IMG/VR virus record: IMGVR_UViG_3300031825_000009
Coordinates: 1 to 61,795 of that record
Length of the DNA stretch: 61,795 bases
Reading direction: 5' to 3' (one strand)
Source of the DNA: a virus
Part shown: one piece after another, positions 48,280 through 57,273 of the stretch
Layout: each line of letters starts with the position of its first letter
Numbering within the stretch: the stretch's first letter is position 1
The notes under the pieces: model-generated
The model's database searches: none
The model's input: the letters and a program-made list of their open reading frames with translations, nothing else
Told to the model about the DNA's origin: nothing
Position numbers and translations under genes: made by a program

Positions 48280-49767
48280 ATGTCGCGCGACGCATCGGCG
48301 GCCGCCCGGTTCTTCGGGCGGGCGGTCCTGCTCGACCCGCAGCACGGCCGGGACCAGGTCGCGGCGCTCCTCGCCCGCTGCAGCGAGCGCGAGCCGGTGC
48401 TCGGCCGTCTCGGCCGGATGCTCGGTCTCGCGCGTGCCGGCGACGACGGCGAGCGGCCGGACCGCCCCGCTGCCTGGACGCCGCCCTATCTCCGCGCCCG
48501 GTCGACGGTCCGCCCGTCGGGGCTCGTCGTCGCCGAGGGTGTCGCCGTCCTCGACGTGCGCGGGCCGCTGCTCGACCGCGCGCTCGTCTGGTGGGACGGC
48601 GAGGTGTGGTGCGACGGCTACGACCGCGTTTCCGCCGCGCTCGACGAGGCACGGCTCGACCCGGTGATCCGGGCCGTGCTCATCCGATTCGACACGCCCG
48701 GCGGCCTCGTCGACGGACTCGAAGGGTGCGCCCGATCCATCCGCGCCGTCTCGGCGGCGGGGAAGCCGGTTCACGGCTACGTGGGCGCCATGGCGCTCTC
48801 GGCCGGCTATTGGCTCGCCGCGGCCTGCGACCGGATCGTCTCGTCGCCGGAAGGTCTCACCGGCTCGGTCGGCGTCATCATCCTGCACATGGAGATGAGC
48901 GGGTGGCTCGCCGAGACGGGGATCACCGTCACGCCGATCACCTTCGGCGCGAAGAAGGCGGACGGCTCGCCCTATGCGCCGCTCTCCGAGACGGCCCGCA
49001 CCGACATGCAGGGGATGGTCGACGAGCTCGGCCTTCGCTTCGCGGGCCACGTGGCCGGTCGGCGCGGCCTCGCCGTCGCCGACGTGGTCGCGCTTCAGGC
49101 CGGCGTGCTGATGCCGAGCGGCGCCACGCCGGCCGCCCTCATCGACGAAGTCGCCTTCGAGGACGAGGCCTTCGCCTCGCTCCTCTCGACCCTCGGGACG
49201 AGCGGTTCCGAGGACGCATCCCCCCCAGCACAGGAGGCCGATATGGGCCTGAGGGACAAGATCACGGCCATTCTTTCCGGCCGCGGCTCCGCCAACGCGA
49301 AGCTCAAGCGCCTCGGCGCGGCTGTGGCCGAGGACGAAGATGAGAAGACCGCCGCCGGCGCCGAGGACGACGAGGACGAAACGTCGGCCGAGGGCGAGGA
49401 GGACAAGCCGGTGGACGACGAGGAGACCGCCGCCGAGGGCGAGGACGACAAGCCCGAGGACGAATACGAGGACGGGCCGGCGGCCGGCGCCAGCCTGAAG
49501 ACGGCGAAGGCGATCCTCGACCTGCCCTCGGCGAAGGGACGCGAGAAGCTCGCCCGCGAGCTGGCGTTCGCCGGCTTGTCGGTGAAGACGGCCGACCGGC
49601 TGCTCTCGGCGGCGCCGAAGGCCGGCGGCCGCCTGACCGAGGCGATGGCGGGGCGCGACGTGAATCCCGGCAGCGGCGCCGGCGCGGGCGGCAAGGGCGA
49701 CACCGCCGACCGCATGGCGTCGAACTTCGCGGCCGCCGGCGGCTCCACGCGGCTCCGCAAGGCCTGA
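48280..49767 (+). CDS. S49 head-maturation protease with C-terminal scaffold region (gpC-like)
   Basis: A 495-residue protein. The protease domain (about residues 75-300) is SppA/S49-like: LIRFDTPGGLVDGLEGCARS, KPVHGYVGAMALSAGYWLAA with the catalytic Ser, and DRIVSSPEGLTGSVGVIILH. After about residue 320 it becomes acidic and scaffold-like with repeats of Glu/Asp (DDEDETSAEGEEDKPVDDEE) and a helical end. In lambda the same arrangement gives protease gpC and scaffold Nu3 from one frame. Confidence 0.93.
   Translation: MSRDASAAARFFGRAVLLDPQHGRDQVAALLARCSEREPVLGRLGRMLGLARAGDDGERPDRPAAWTPPYLRARSTVRPSGLVVAEGVAVLDVRGPLLDRALVWWDGEVWCDGYDRVSAALDEARLDPVIRAVLIRFDTPGGLVDGLEGCARSIRAVSAAGKPVHGYVGAMALSAGYWLAAACDRIVSSPEGLTGSVGVIILHMEMSGWLAETGITVTPITFGAKKADGSPYAPLSETARTDMQGMVDELGLRFAGHVAGRRGLAVADVVALQAGVLMPSGATPAALIDEVAFEDEAFASLLSTLGTSGSEDASPPAQEADMGLRDKITAILSGRGSANAKLKRLGAAVAEDEDEKTAAGAEDDEDETSAEGEEDKPVDDEETAAEGEDDKPEDEYEDGPAAGASLKTAKAILDLPSAKGREKLARELAFAGLSVKTADRLLSAAPKAGGRLTEAMAGRDVNPGSGAGAGGKGDTADRMASNFAAAGGSTRLRKA
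49243..49767 (+). CDS. Nested in-frame scaffold protein (Nu3-like)
   Basis: An internal ATG at 49243 in the protease frame is preceded by GGAGG at five bases and opens MGLRDKITAILSGRGSANAK, giving a 174-residue acidic scaffold. This mirrors the lambda C/Nu3 nested arrangement. The strong ribosome site is the evidence for separate expression. Confidence 0.75.
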   Translation: MGLRDKITAILSGRGSANAKLKRLGAAVAEDEDEKTAAGAEDDEDETSAEGEEDKPVDDEETAAEGEDDKPEDEYEDGPAAGASLKTAKAILDLPSAKGREKLARELAFAGLSVKTADRLLSAAPKAGGRLTEAMAGRDVNPGSGAGAGGKGDTADRMASNFAAAGGSTRLRKA

Positions 49768-49821
49768 CCCGAACTCCCCCGCAGCCCGGCCGGACCCGGC
49801 CGACGACAGAGGACCACCAAC

Positions 49822-50181
49822 ATGGCGGAGACCTTCACCTATTCCCCCGACGACCTCATCGTCGGGGACATGCCCGTCTTCAGCGAGCCGGAGACGATCG
49901 CCGCGGGCCAAAACCTCGCCCGCGGCTCCGTTCTCGGCCGCGTCACGGCGAGCAAGAAGCTGATCCTGTCGCTTTTGGCCGCGAGCGACGGCTCGCAGAC
50001 GCCGGTCGCGATCCTCGTCGCCGCGACCGATGCGAGCGGCGGCGACGTCTCGGCGCCGGTCTACAAGGCCGGCCACTTCGACGAGACCAAGCTCGTCTAC
50101 GGCGCCGGCCACACGGCCGAGACCGTGAAGCTCGCCTTCGGCGGCAAGGGCATCTTCCTGCGCGAGCCGCTCGCGCTCTGA
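49822..50181 (+). CDS. Head decoration protein (gpD-like)
   Basis: A 119-residue protein: SEPETIAAGQNLARGSVLGR, VTASKKLILSLLAASDGSQT, PVAILVAATDASGGDVSAPV and YKAGHFDETKLVYGAG follow the gpD fold that trimerises on the expanded capsid. Position between scaffold and major capsid agrees with lambda. Confidence 0.93.
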   Translation: MAETFTYSPDDLIVGDMPVFSEPETIAAGQNLARGSVLGRVTASKKLILSLLAASDGSQTPVAILVAATDASGGDVSAPVYKAGHFDETKLVYGAGHTAETVKLAFGGKGIFLREPLAL

Positions 50182-50241
50182 CGACATCGGCGCCGGCGGT
50201 CGGCGCCGCCTTCCCCGCATCTCATCAAAAGGAGATCCGAC

Positions 50242-51276
50242 ATGCCCGTCGGCGCCTATGACACCCGCACGCTGCTGAAGGTGATCGAGGAGAAGCTCGA
50301 CCGTCCGAAGACGTTCCTGCTCGACACCTTCTTCCCGACGATCCAGACCTTCGACACCGAGTCGATCGACTTCGACATCCTGAAGACGAAGGCGAAGCTC
50401 GCGCCGTTCGTCCATCCGGACGCGACCGCTCGGCCGACGCGCACGGGCGGCTACGAGACGAAGACCTTCAAGCCGGCCTACATCAAGATGCTCGAGGCGG
50501 TGAAGCCCGGCCGGGCGCTGAAGCGGCGCGCCGGCGAGCGCTACATGGGCGAGATGTCGCCCGAGGCGCGCATGGACGCCATCATCACCGACGTCCTCGA
50601 CGCGCAGCGCAAGGCGATCCTGCGGCGCAAGGAGTGGATGGCGGCGCAGGCGGTCCGCTTCGGGCAGGTCGTCGTCGAAGGGCCGGACTATCCGAAGCAG
50701 ATCGTCGACTACGACCGGCACGAGGATCTGACCGTCACGCTGCTGACCACCGCCCGCTGGGGCGAGAGCGGCGTCGACCCGCTCGACGACATCGAGACCT
50801 GGGCGGGCCTCGTGCAGGATCACTGCGGCGTCGCCGGCACGATGATCACGTTCGCGCCGGGGGCGTGGAAGATCGCCCGACAGTCCGAGCGGCTGATGAA
50901 GCTGCTCGACCTCCGCCGGCAGGCCTCGGGCAACGTCGAACTCGGGCCGGTATCGGTCGACAACACGATCACCGGCGCTCGCTACGTCGGCACGATCGGC
51001 GAGCTCGACTTCCACGTCTACCAGCAGAGCTACGACGAGGAGAACGGCACGGCGGCGAAGTTCCTCGACGACTTCAACGTCATCGTCGGGTCGTCGTTCG
51101 TCGAAGGCGTGCAGGCGCACGGCGCCATCGAGGACGTCGAGGTGCTGCGCCCGCTCGAGATCCTCCCCGACGTCTACGACGAGAAGAACCCGTCGCGGCG
51201 CTTCGTGAAGTCCGAGTCGGCGCCGCTCGTCGTGCCGACCCGCGTCAACGCGGCGCTCTGCGCCAAGGTGCGCTGA
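50242..51276 (+). CDS. Major capsid protein (gpE family)
   Basis: A 344-residue lambda-type major capsid. LDTFFPTIQTFDTESIDFDI, KLAPFVHPDATARPTRTGGY, TKTFKPAYIKMLEAVKPGRA and FVEGVQAHGAIEDVEVLRPL are family blocks. Good Shine-Dalgarno (AAAGGAG). Confidence 0.95.
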   Translation: MPVGAYDTRTLLKVIEEKLDRPKTFLLDTFFPTIQTFDTESIDFDILKTKAKLAPFVHPDATARPTRTGGYETKTFKPAYIKMLEAVKPGRALKRRAGERYMGEMSPEARMDAIITDVLDAQRKAILRRKEWMAAQAVRFGQVVVEGPDYPKQIVDYDRHEDLTVTLLTTARWGESGVDPLDDIETWAGLVQDHCGVAGTMITFAPGAWKIARQSERLMKLLDLRRQASGNVELGPVSVDNTITGARYVGTIGELDFHVYQQSYDEENGTAAKFLDDFNVIVGSSFVEGVQAHGAIEDVEVLRPLEILPDVYDEKNPSRRFVKSESAPLVVPTRVNAALCAKVR

Positions 51277-51338
51277 GGCGCGACGCCGGCCGGCGCGCCC
51301 GCGCCGGCCTCCCCCTTCCCGAACGATGAGGACCGGAG

Positions 51339-51551
51339 ATGAGCGCCAAGAAGGCGAAGACGGTCGAGCGGCTGGTGCTGATCGGCACGGTGCGGCTCGG
51401 CGAGCAGACGGCCCGCAAGGGCGACGTGGTGGATCTGTCGGAAGCGGATGCGGCGGCCCTCGACGCCACCGGCATCGTCGGCCCGGTGCCGGCCGCGCCC
51501 GCGCGCGTCGCGATCGAGACCGCCGACGCCGACGAGGGCGGCGCGGCCTGA
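51339..51551 (+). CDS. Small head-completion or hypothetical protein, 70 aa
   Basis: MSAKKAKTVERLVLIGTVRL then ARKGDVVDLSEADAAALDAT: a compact beta/alpha protein similar in position to lambda FI. Its TGA overlaps the next ATG. Function inferred only from place. Confidence 0.6.
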   Translation: MSAKKAKTVERLVLIGTVRLGEQTARKGDVVDLSEADAAALDATGIVGPVPAAPARVAIETADADEGGAA

Positions 51552-51865
51552 TGGCCGAGCTCGACCCTGCGACCCGGACGGTGGACGTGCAGTTCGCCGT
51601 CTGGGGCCGACCCGGCAGCTACCAGCCGGCGGAGGGGCCGGCCGTCGCCTGCAGCGTGATCGTGACGCGGCCGCAGGAGATCGACGAGCTCGGCCAGTCG
51701 AGGCTCGTGCGCGAGCGCCGGCACGCCAAGGTCAGGGCCGCGGAGGCGACGCCGGCGGAAGGCGGCTGCTTCGTGGTCGGGACCGCCGACTATCGCGTGA
51801 TCGCGGCGCCGCGAAAGGCCGACCCGCTCGGGCTCGTCTGGACGTGCGAGGTCGCGCCGGCATGA
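51551..51865 (+). CDS. Head-tail joining protein (FII/phage_attach-like)
   Basis: A 104-residue protein: TVDVQFAVWGRPGSYQPAEG, VACSVIVTRPQEIDELG and GCFVVGTADYRVIAAPRKAD, DPLGLVWTCEV. This is the small beta-barrel pattern of gpFII-like head-tail adaptors. Start ATG overlaps the preceding TGA (TGATG). Confidence 0.8.
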   Translation: MAELDPATRTVDVQFAVWGRPGSYQPAEGPAVACSVIVTRPQEIDELGQSRLVRERRHAKVRAAEATPAEGGCFVVGTADYRVIAAPRKADPLGLVWTCEVAPA

Positions 51866-52533
51866 GGTTCGACCTGGCGATCGAGGGGAACCTCCGCGCG
51901 CACCTCGAGGGGCGCGAGGCGGTGCTGCGGGGCGGGCTCTACAAGGCCGCCGGGCTCGCGGCCGGGGTGGTGAAGGACCGCTACCGCGCCGCGATCGTCG
52001 GCGCCGGCCTTGGCGAGCGGCTGGGGCGGACGGTGCGCGGCGTGGTCTATCCGCGCAAGGGCACCCGCACCCTTGAGCCGTCGGCCTTCGTCTACACGAA
52101 GGCGCCGGAGCTCATCCGCGTGTTCGCCCACGGGGCGACGATCCGGCCGGTGAAGGGCGGCGTCTATCTCTGGATCCCGACCGAGAACGTGCCGGGCTTC
52201 GGAAACCGGAAGACGCTCTCGCCCACCGAGGTCGAGGACCGCTTCGGCGACTTCGAATACGTGCCCTCGCTCACCCGGCCGGGTGTCGTGCTCGCGACGG
52301 TCGACGGCATCCGCGCCAAGAACAAGTCCGGCTGGCGCAGAGCCTCGGCGGGCCGGAAGAAGCAGGGCCGAAACGCGGTGCGCATCGTGATGTTCATCCT
52401 CGTCCGGCAGGTGCGCCTCAAGAAGCGGATCGACTTCGACCGCCTCGTCGCCGACGCCACGGCGGCCTGGCCCGACATCGTCGCGCGGTCACTCGCCGAG
52501 GCCTTCCGCAACGAACAGGAGCCGGCGCGATGA
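51862..52533 (+). CDS. Minor tail/tail-completion protein (DUF6441-like)
   Basis: A 223-residue protein: AAGLAAGVVKDRYRAAIVGA, YPRKGTRTLEPSAFVYTKAP, VKGGVYLWIPTENVPGFGNR, FILVRQVRLKKRIDFDRL. The pattern matches DUF6441-type tail-completion proteins. ATG overlaps the upstream TGA (ATGA). Analogous in place to lambda gpZ. Confidence 0.8.
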   Translation: MRFDLAIEGNLRAHLEGREAVLRGGLYKAAGLAAGVVKDRYRAAIVGAGLGERLGRTVRGVVYPRKGTRTLEPSAFVYTKAPELIRVFAHGATIRPVKGGVYLWIPTENVPGFGNRKTLSPTEVEDRFGDFEYVPSLTRPGVVLATVDGIRAKNKSGWRRASAGRKKQGRNAVRIVMFILVRQVRLKKRIDFDRLVADATAAWPDIVARSLAEAFRNEQEPAR

Positions 52534-52991
52534 CGCGGACCGAGGCGGCGCTCGTCGCCCTCAAGGCGTCGCTCGCCGCGGCTGCGGCCGCCGCGACGCC
52601 GCCCCTGCCGGCGCCGACGCGCAACCGCGAGATCGCGACGGTGCTCGCCGACCTCGCCGGCGGCGGCGCGCTCCTCAACCTCACCGACGGCGACGGCGAG
52701 GTGACGGACCGCCTCCTCGGCGAGGAGGGCGACGTCTACGAGCTGGCGCACCGCGCCGCCATCGAGCTCATCGTCGAGAACGCGGACCAGGAAGAGCGGG
52801 ACGCGACCTTCGACGCCGGGCTCGAGGTGATCGCCGCCGCCGTCGAGGCGGACGGCACGCTCGGCGGCACCGTCTCGCACGCCGAGATCGAGGCGATCGC
52901 CCGCTCGGGGCTCGTCACCGACGGCGCGCCGCAGATCAAGGCAGCCGTCGTCACCGTGCGGCTGGCGTTCACCAGCCCGCGCCCGTTCTGA
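52530..52991 (+). CDS. Tail terminator (gpU-like)
   Basis: A 153-residue protein: MTRTEAALVALKASLAAAAA then RNREIATVLADLAGGGALLN, VYELAHRAAIELIVENADQE, DGAPQIKAAVVTVRLAFTSP. The strand-helix order and position fit tail terminators that cap the tube. Confidence 0.75.
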   Translation: MTRTEAALVALKASLAAAAAAATPPLPAPTRNREIATVLADLAGGGALLNLTDGDGEVTDRLLGEEGDVYELAHRAAIELIVENADQEERDATFDAGLEVIAAAVEADGTLGGTVSHAEIEAIARSGLVTDGAPQIKAAVVTVRLAFTSPRPF

Positions 52992-53001
52992 GGGACCACC
53001 C

Positions 53002-53214
53002 ATGGCCAAGACCGCAGCTTCGCCGGCACCCGCCGGCCCGCTCGTGCTCGTGCACGACCACGGCGACGTGCGCCGCGGCACCGTCGCCTCCGCCGGCGAC
53101 GACCTCGCCGCGCGCCTCCTAGCCGAGGGCGTCGCCCGGCCCGCCACCGCAACCGACCTCGCGACCTGGGGCCGCGCGCCCGTCGCCCTGAAGGAGAGCG
53201 TCGATGTCGACTGA
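53002..53214 (+). CDS. Hypothetical small tail-region protein, 70 aa
   Basis: MAKTAASPAPAGPLVLVHDH then GDVRRGTVASAGDDLAARLL: a small beta-type domain like the short hypothetical proteins before tail-tube genes. Overlaps the tube start by 11 bp. Confidence 0.6.
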   Translation: MAKTAASPAPAGPLVLVHDHGDVRRGTVASAGDDLAARLLAEGVARPATATDLATWGRAPVALKESVDVD

Positions 53215-54175
53215 CACCATCTTCACCGGCCGCGAGTCCCGCCTTCTCGTGAAGGACGAGGCGAGCTACGGCGTCGCGCCGTCCGGCAACTGGCTCGCGA
53301 CCTACTTCTATTCGTCGGGCCTCGCGGCGGCGCGGCCCTTCGAAGACGATCCGGTGATCGGGGTCGGCGGGGCGACGGCGCGCGACCCGTTCGACCCGGC
53401 GCCGGGCCTCACCGCGCACGGCGGCGCGCTCGTCGTGCCGCTCGACCTCGCCCACATCGGCTATTGGCTGAAGCTCGCCTTCGGCGCGCCCACGACCACC
53501 GGCACGACGGACAAGACGCACATCTTCACCTCCGGCGCCGCGCAGCTTCCGACCTACGCCGCCGAGATCAAGGCGGCGTCGGGCGAGTTCCGCCAGCACC
53601 TCGGCCTCGCGGCGCGGTCGATCCGCTTCGCCATCGCGAAGGAGGCGGGCTTCCGCCGCGTCGATCTCGACCTCGTCGGCAAGGGCGAGGCGAAGCTCGG
53701 CGCCAGCGGCGGCGGCGCCCCAGCGGTGGCGCTCGACCGGGTGCCGCTGCCGGGCGTCGTCGGCGTGGTTCGGTGGAACGGGACGGTGGTCGGCAAGGCG
53801 CTCGCCGCCGACCTCACCTATGCCACCGGCATGGACGGCGAGCGCTACCTCGACGGGGCGACGAACCCCGACGAAATCTCCGGCATCGTGCCGGCGGCCG
53901 ACCCGAGCCTCACCGGGTCGATCCGGGTCCGGGCGCCGGTCTCGACGCTCGACGACGCGGCGATCGCCGGCACGCCCGACGACCTCGAGATCGAATACGC
54001 CCTCTCGGCGACGCGCTCGCTCCTCATTGCCGCGCCGCGCGTCTTCCTCGAGCGCTCCGGCCGGCCGATCGACGGACCGGGCGGGCTCGAGCAGACGCTC
54101 AACCTGCGCGCCGCGCAGACCGCCGCCGCCGCGATGGCGACGGTGACGCTCAAGAACGCCGTCGGGAGCTACTGA
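53204..54175 (+). CDS. Major tail tube protein
   Basis: A 323-residue protein: TIFTGRESRLLVKDEASYGV, GGALVVPLDLAHIGYWLKLA, THIFTSGAAQLPTYAAEIKA, DEISGIVPAADPSLTGSIRV. This is the N-terminal domain of a siphophage tail tube with an extra C-terminal beta domain (LEIEYALSATRSLLIAAPRV). Position before the G/T chaperones confirms it. Confidence 0.9.
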   Translation: MSTDTIFTGRESRLLVKDEASYGVAPSGNWLATYFYSSGLAAARPFEDDPVIGVGGATARDPFDPAPGLTAHGGALVVPLDLAHIGYWLKLAFGAPTTTGTTDKTHIFTSGAAQLPTYAAEIKAASGEFRQHLGLAARSIRFAIAKEAGFRRVDLDLVGKGEAKLGASGGGAPAVALDRVPLPGVVGVVRWNGTVVGKALAADLTYATGMDGERYLDGATNPDEISGIVPAADPSLTGSIRVRAPVSTLDDAAIAGTPDDLEIEYALSATRSLLIAAPRVFLERSGRPIDGPGGLEQTLNLRAAQTAAAAMATVTLKNAVGSY

Positions 54176-54672
54176 TGCTGACGCTTCGCACCAGCCCGCC
54201 GCCCGCCGCCCTGGTGCGTCTGCCCGGCGGGGCGATGGTCGCCGTGGTGCCGGCGACGACCGCTGAGCACCACGCCTCGGCCGTCGCCGTCGAGCGCACC
54301 CTGGCGGCGCTGCGCAGGGGCGAAGAGGCGGCCGCAACCGCCGGGCTCGACGGTCCGACAGTCCTCGCCGACGACGACCTCGCGAGCGGCCTCGCGCACC
54401 ACCTCCTCGCCGTCGAGATCGGGGTGCGCTGCATCAAAGGATGGACGGGCATCGGCGACGAGGACGGAGTGCCGGTCACTCCCGGCCGCGATGCGATCCT
54501 CGCGCTCTGCCGGGAGCCGGCCATGGCCAGGGCGATCCTCGACGCGGCGCTCGCACCGCTGCACGGCCGGCGCGACGAGGGAAACGCATCCGCCGCCTCG
54601 CCGAGTGGCGCGGGCGAGGCGGCGGAAGCTACTGCCGAAGCTGCCGGGACGCCGGAGAGCCCTGCGCCGTAG
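54175..54672 (+). CDS. Tail assembly chaperone (gpG-like)
   Basis: A 165-residue chaperone: MLTLRTSPPPAALVRLPGGA, DGPTVLADDDLASGLAHHLL, VGVRCIKGWTGIGDEDG-like and a low-complexity Ala/Glu C-terminus ending GTPESPAP. It lies between tube and tape measure. A slippery heptamer near its end allows a longer product. Confidence 0.85.
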   Translation: MLTLRTSPPPAALVRLPGGAMVAVVPATTAEHHASAVAVERTLAALRRGEEAAATAGLDGPTVLADDDLASGLAHHLLAVEIGVRCIKGWTGIGDEDGVPVTPGRDAILALCREPAMARAILDAALAPLHGRRDEGNASAASPSGAGEAAEATAEAAGTPESPAP

Positions 54673-54953
54673 GGCGCCGCGGCGCCGACGGGCGGCTCTG
54701 CCCGGAACGCGAGCACGCACCGACGACCCGGGAGGGCGCTCTCGCGCTCGCGCTCGCCGATCGGAGCGGGCTGTGGCTCCGGGCCGGCATGGCGGGCCTC
54801 ATCGTGGGCCTCGACTGGGGCGCCGCCGCGGCCCTCGCCGCGGCAGAGCCCGACACAGACCGGGAGATGATCGGCCACTGCCTCGCCGAGGCGGAGGCGG
54901 GAATGCTGGCGGGCCTGGCGCTCGCGCGAGAAAGGGGACGAACCGATGGCTGA
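54175..54953 (+). CDS. Frameshifted chaperone fusion (gpGT-like)
   Basis: The heptamer GGGAAAC at 54579-54585 is in the correct phase (G GGA AAC) at the end of the G frame. A -1 shift reads on as GKRIRRLAEWRGRGGGSYCR, then CPEREHAPTTREGALALALA and LDWGAAAALAAAEPDTDREM, ending at 54953. Lambda uses GGGAAAG for the same purpose. The -1 frame is open and protein-like, so the fusion is well supported. Confidence 0.82.
54579..54585 (+). promoter_or_regulatory. Programmed -1 frameshift site GGGAAAC
   Basis: X-XXY-YYZ heptamer in phase with the G frame. The downstream -1 frame continues for 122 codons and overlaps the tape-measure start. Confidence 0.82.
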
Positions 54954-57273
54954 GCGCAGTGGCGGGGCGGTGACCATCCGACTCGCGGTCAAGGATGCCG
55001 AGAAGGTGCGCCAGGCGCTCGCCGGGATGGGCCGCGACGGCGCGAGCGCGTTGAAGCAGCTGGGCGACGCCGCGAAGACGCCGAACCGGGGCCTCGTCGC
55101 GCTCTCGGACGTGATGGGCGAGCTGCGCGGCCGCGCCGAGGGCATGGCGACCTCGCTCGGGCCGGCTGGCCTCGCGCTGTCGCGGCTCGGGCCGGGCGGG
55201 CTCGTCGCCGGCGCGGCGATCTTCGGCACGATCGCCGCGCTCAAGGGCGCCACGGCCTCGCTCATCGAGCTCAAAGGCGAGGCGGCGCGGGCCTCGATCG
55301 ATGTCGAGCCGTTCCAGGAGCTCAAATATGCGGCCGAGCAGTCGCGTGTGTCCGTCGACGCACTCAGCGACGGCGTGAAAGAACTGCAACTGCGCGCCGA
55401 CGAGTTCGTGGTGACCGGCCAGGGGGCCGCCGCCGAAGCCTTCAAGCGGCTCGGCTACTCGGCGGCGGACCTGCGGGCGAAGCTGCGCGACCCGGCGGCG
55501 CTGCTGCAGGAGATCATCGAGCGGGCGAAGGGCCTCGACCGGGCCGCGCAGGTGCGCGTGCTCGACGAGATCTTCGGTGGCACCGCGGCGGAGGAATTCC
55601 AAAAGTTCCTCGCCGCGAGCGCCCGGTCGCTCGCCGAGTTGCGCGACGAGGCGCGGGACGTCGGGGCCGTGCTCGATCGCGAGATCGTCGAACAGGCCTC
55701 GGAGATCGACCGAGCGTTTCAGGACGTATCCGATACCGTCGAACGGACGTTCAAACGCGCCGTCGTCGCGGCCACCGCCGAAGTCAAATATCTCGTCGAC
55801 CTGCTCCGGCCGGTCGAAGCGCGCCCCCTCGCCGCGATAGCCGAACAGATCGAGACGATCGAGGCGGCCATCGCCAAGGCGCGGACCTGGCCGGGCTCGG
55901 AGACGCTGGTCGAGAACTACGAGCAGCAGCTCGCCGGCCTGAAGGCCGAGATGGCGCGCCGGTCGTCGGCCGCCGCCACCGAGATCACCGTCACTGCCGG
56001 CTCGCCCGACCGGCTCGCCGGGCTCGACGACGATTTCCAGACGAAGCTCCGGCAGATGATCGCCGACGCGGCGGCGGAGGGCCTCGAGCTCGGCATCTCG
56101 TCGGGCCTCCGATCGACCGAGCAGCAGGCGCGGCTGTGGGCGGAGGCGCTGCAGAAATACGGTTCGCCGGCGGAAGCGCGCAAGCACGTCGCGCCGCCCG
56201 GCACCTCGAAGCACGAAAAGGGCGAGGCGGCCGACATCACCTTCGGCAGCCATGCCGCGCGCGAGTGGGCCGCCGCGAACGCCGGCGCCTACGGCCTCGG
56301 CTTCCCGGTGGCGACCGAGACGCCGCTCGGCGGCCCGGCGGCGGGGCATACGCATGCGCACATCGAGGAGGTGCGCGGCGACGCGAAGGTGCGCGACGAG
56401 GCGGCCGATGCGGCGAAGCGGCAGGGCGAGGCGATCGCCGGCGTGATGGCCGCGCTGCGCTTCGAGCAGGACCAGCTCGGGAGGACGGCCGAACAGCAGG
56501 AGCTCTATTCGCGGCTGAAGGAGGCGGGTGTCGACCTCTCGTCGGAGGCCGGCCAGGCGATCGCCGCCGAGGTGCGCGCTCTCTACGCCAAGAAAACGGC
56601 GCTCGAGGTTGCGACCGAGGCGCAGAAGAAGGCGGCCGAACAGGCAGAGGCCTTCGCCGAGGTCGCGCGCGACATGGGGCGCGACGCGCTCGGCGGCTTC
56701 CTGCACGACCTGAAGGATGGGGCGAGCGGCGCGGAGGCGTTCGCGAACGTGCTCGACCGGCTTTCCGACCGGCTGCTCGACCTCGGCGTCGATGCGCTGT
56801 TCGCGAAAGACGGGCTCGGTCAGCTGTTCGCGACTGGCGGACAGACGTCCTCGGGCGGCGGCCTTTGGTCGTGGCTCGGCGGTGGCCTCGGCTCGCTCGG
56901 GAGCGGCGGCGGGACGGCGACGGGGGCGCCGCTCAACCTTCTGCCGACGGGGCCGGCCTCGGCCTCGGAGACGCTGGCGGGGATGTCCGACATGGCGCCG
57001 CTGACCAGGATGTCGCCATCGCTTTCGACGAACTCGTCGCCGCCGCGGCCGACGATCGAACGGACCCTCGCCGGCGCCGGCGTGAGGGTCGAGGTGATCG
57101 ACCAACGCTCCGGCGGCGCCGACATCGAGCATCGCGTCGAGCGCGACGCCGACGGGCTCGAGGTGGTGCGGGCGATCGTGCGCGACGGGATCCGGGCCTA
57201 CGACCGCGACGTGCTGCCGAAGCGCATCCCGGGCGTCATGGCCGACGCCCGGCGGAACGGGAAATACCGCTGA
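54946..57273 (+). CDS. Tape measure protein with internal peptidase (M15/VanY-like) domain
   Basis: A 775-residue tail length regulator: an Ala-rich helical N-terminus, hydrophobic segments (GGLVAGAAIFGTIAAL), and ELKYAAEQSRVSVDALSDGV, typical of tape measures. Residues about 375-480 form a D-Ala-D-Ala carboxypeptidase-like domain: GISSGLRSTEQQARLWAEAL, PPGTSKHEKGEAADI (first Zn His and Asp) and AAGHTHAHIEEV (second Zn His). It may open peptidoglycan during DNA injection. The C-terminus (DILPKRIPGVMADARR-like) contacts the tail tip. At about 1.5 angstrom per residue the tail would be near 110 nm. Confidence 0.92.
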   Translation: MAERSGGAVTIRLAVKDAEKVRQALAGMGRDGASALKQLGDAAKTPNRGLVALSDVMGELRGRAEGMATSLGPAGLALSRLGPGGLVAGAAIFGTIAALKGATASLIELKGEAARASIDVEPFQELKYAAEQSRVSVDALSDGVKELQLRADEFVVTGQGAAAEAFKRLGYSAADLRAKLRDPAALLQEIIERAKGLDRAAQVRVLDEIFGGTAAEEFQKFLAASARSLAELRDEARDVGAVLDREIVEQASEIDRAFQDVSDTVERTFKRAVVAATAEVKYLVDLLRPVEARPLAAIAEQIETIEAAIAKARTWPGSETLVENYEQQLAGLKAEMARRSSAAATEITVTAGSPDRLAGLDDDFQTKLRQMIADAAAEGLELGISSGLRSTEQQARLWAEALQKYGSPAEARKHVAPPGTSKHEKGEAADITFGSHAAREWAAANAGAYGLGFPVATETPLGGPAAGHTHAHIEEVRGDAKVRDEAADAAKRQGEAIAGVMAALRFEQDQLGRTAEQQELYSRLKEAGVDLSSEAGQAIAAEVRALYAKKTALEVATEAQKKAAEQAEAFAEVARDMGRDALGGFLHDLKDGASGAEAFANVLDRLSDRLLDLGVDALFAKDGLGQLFATGGQTSSGGGLWSWLGGGLGSLGSGGGTATGAPLNLLPTGPASASETLAGMSDMAPLTRMSPSLSTNSSPPRPTIERTLAGAGVRVEVIDQRSGGADIEHRVERDADGLEVVRAIVRDGIRAYDRDVLPKRIPGVMADARRNGKYR

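Noticed and set aside
48037-51120. 1027-codon minus-strand frame over capsid genes
   Set aside because: Antisense shadow of portal, protease, gpD and gpE, which are strongly supported by homology and order.
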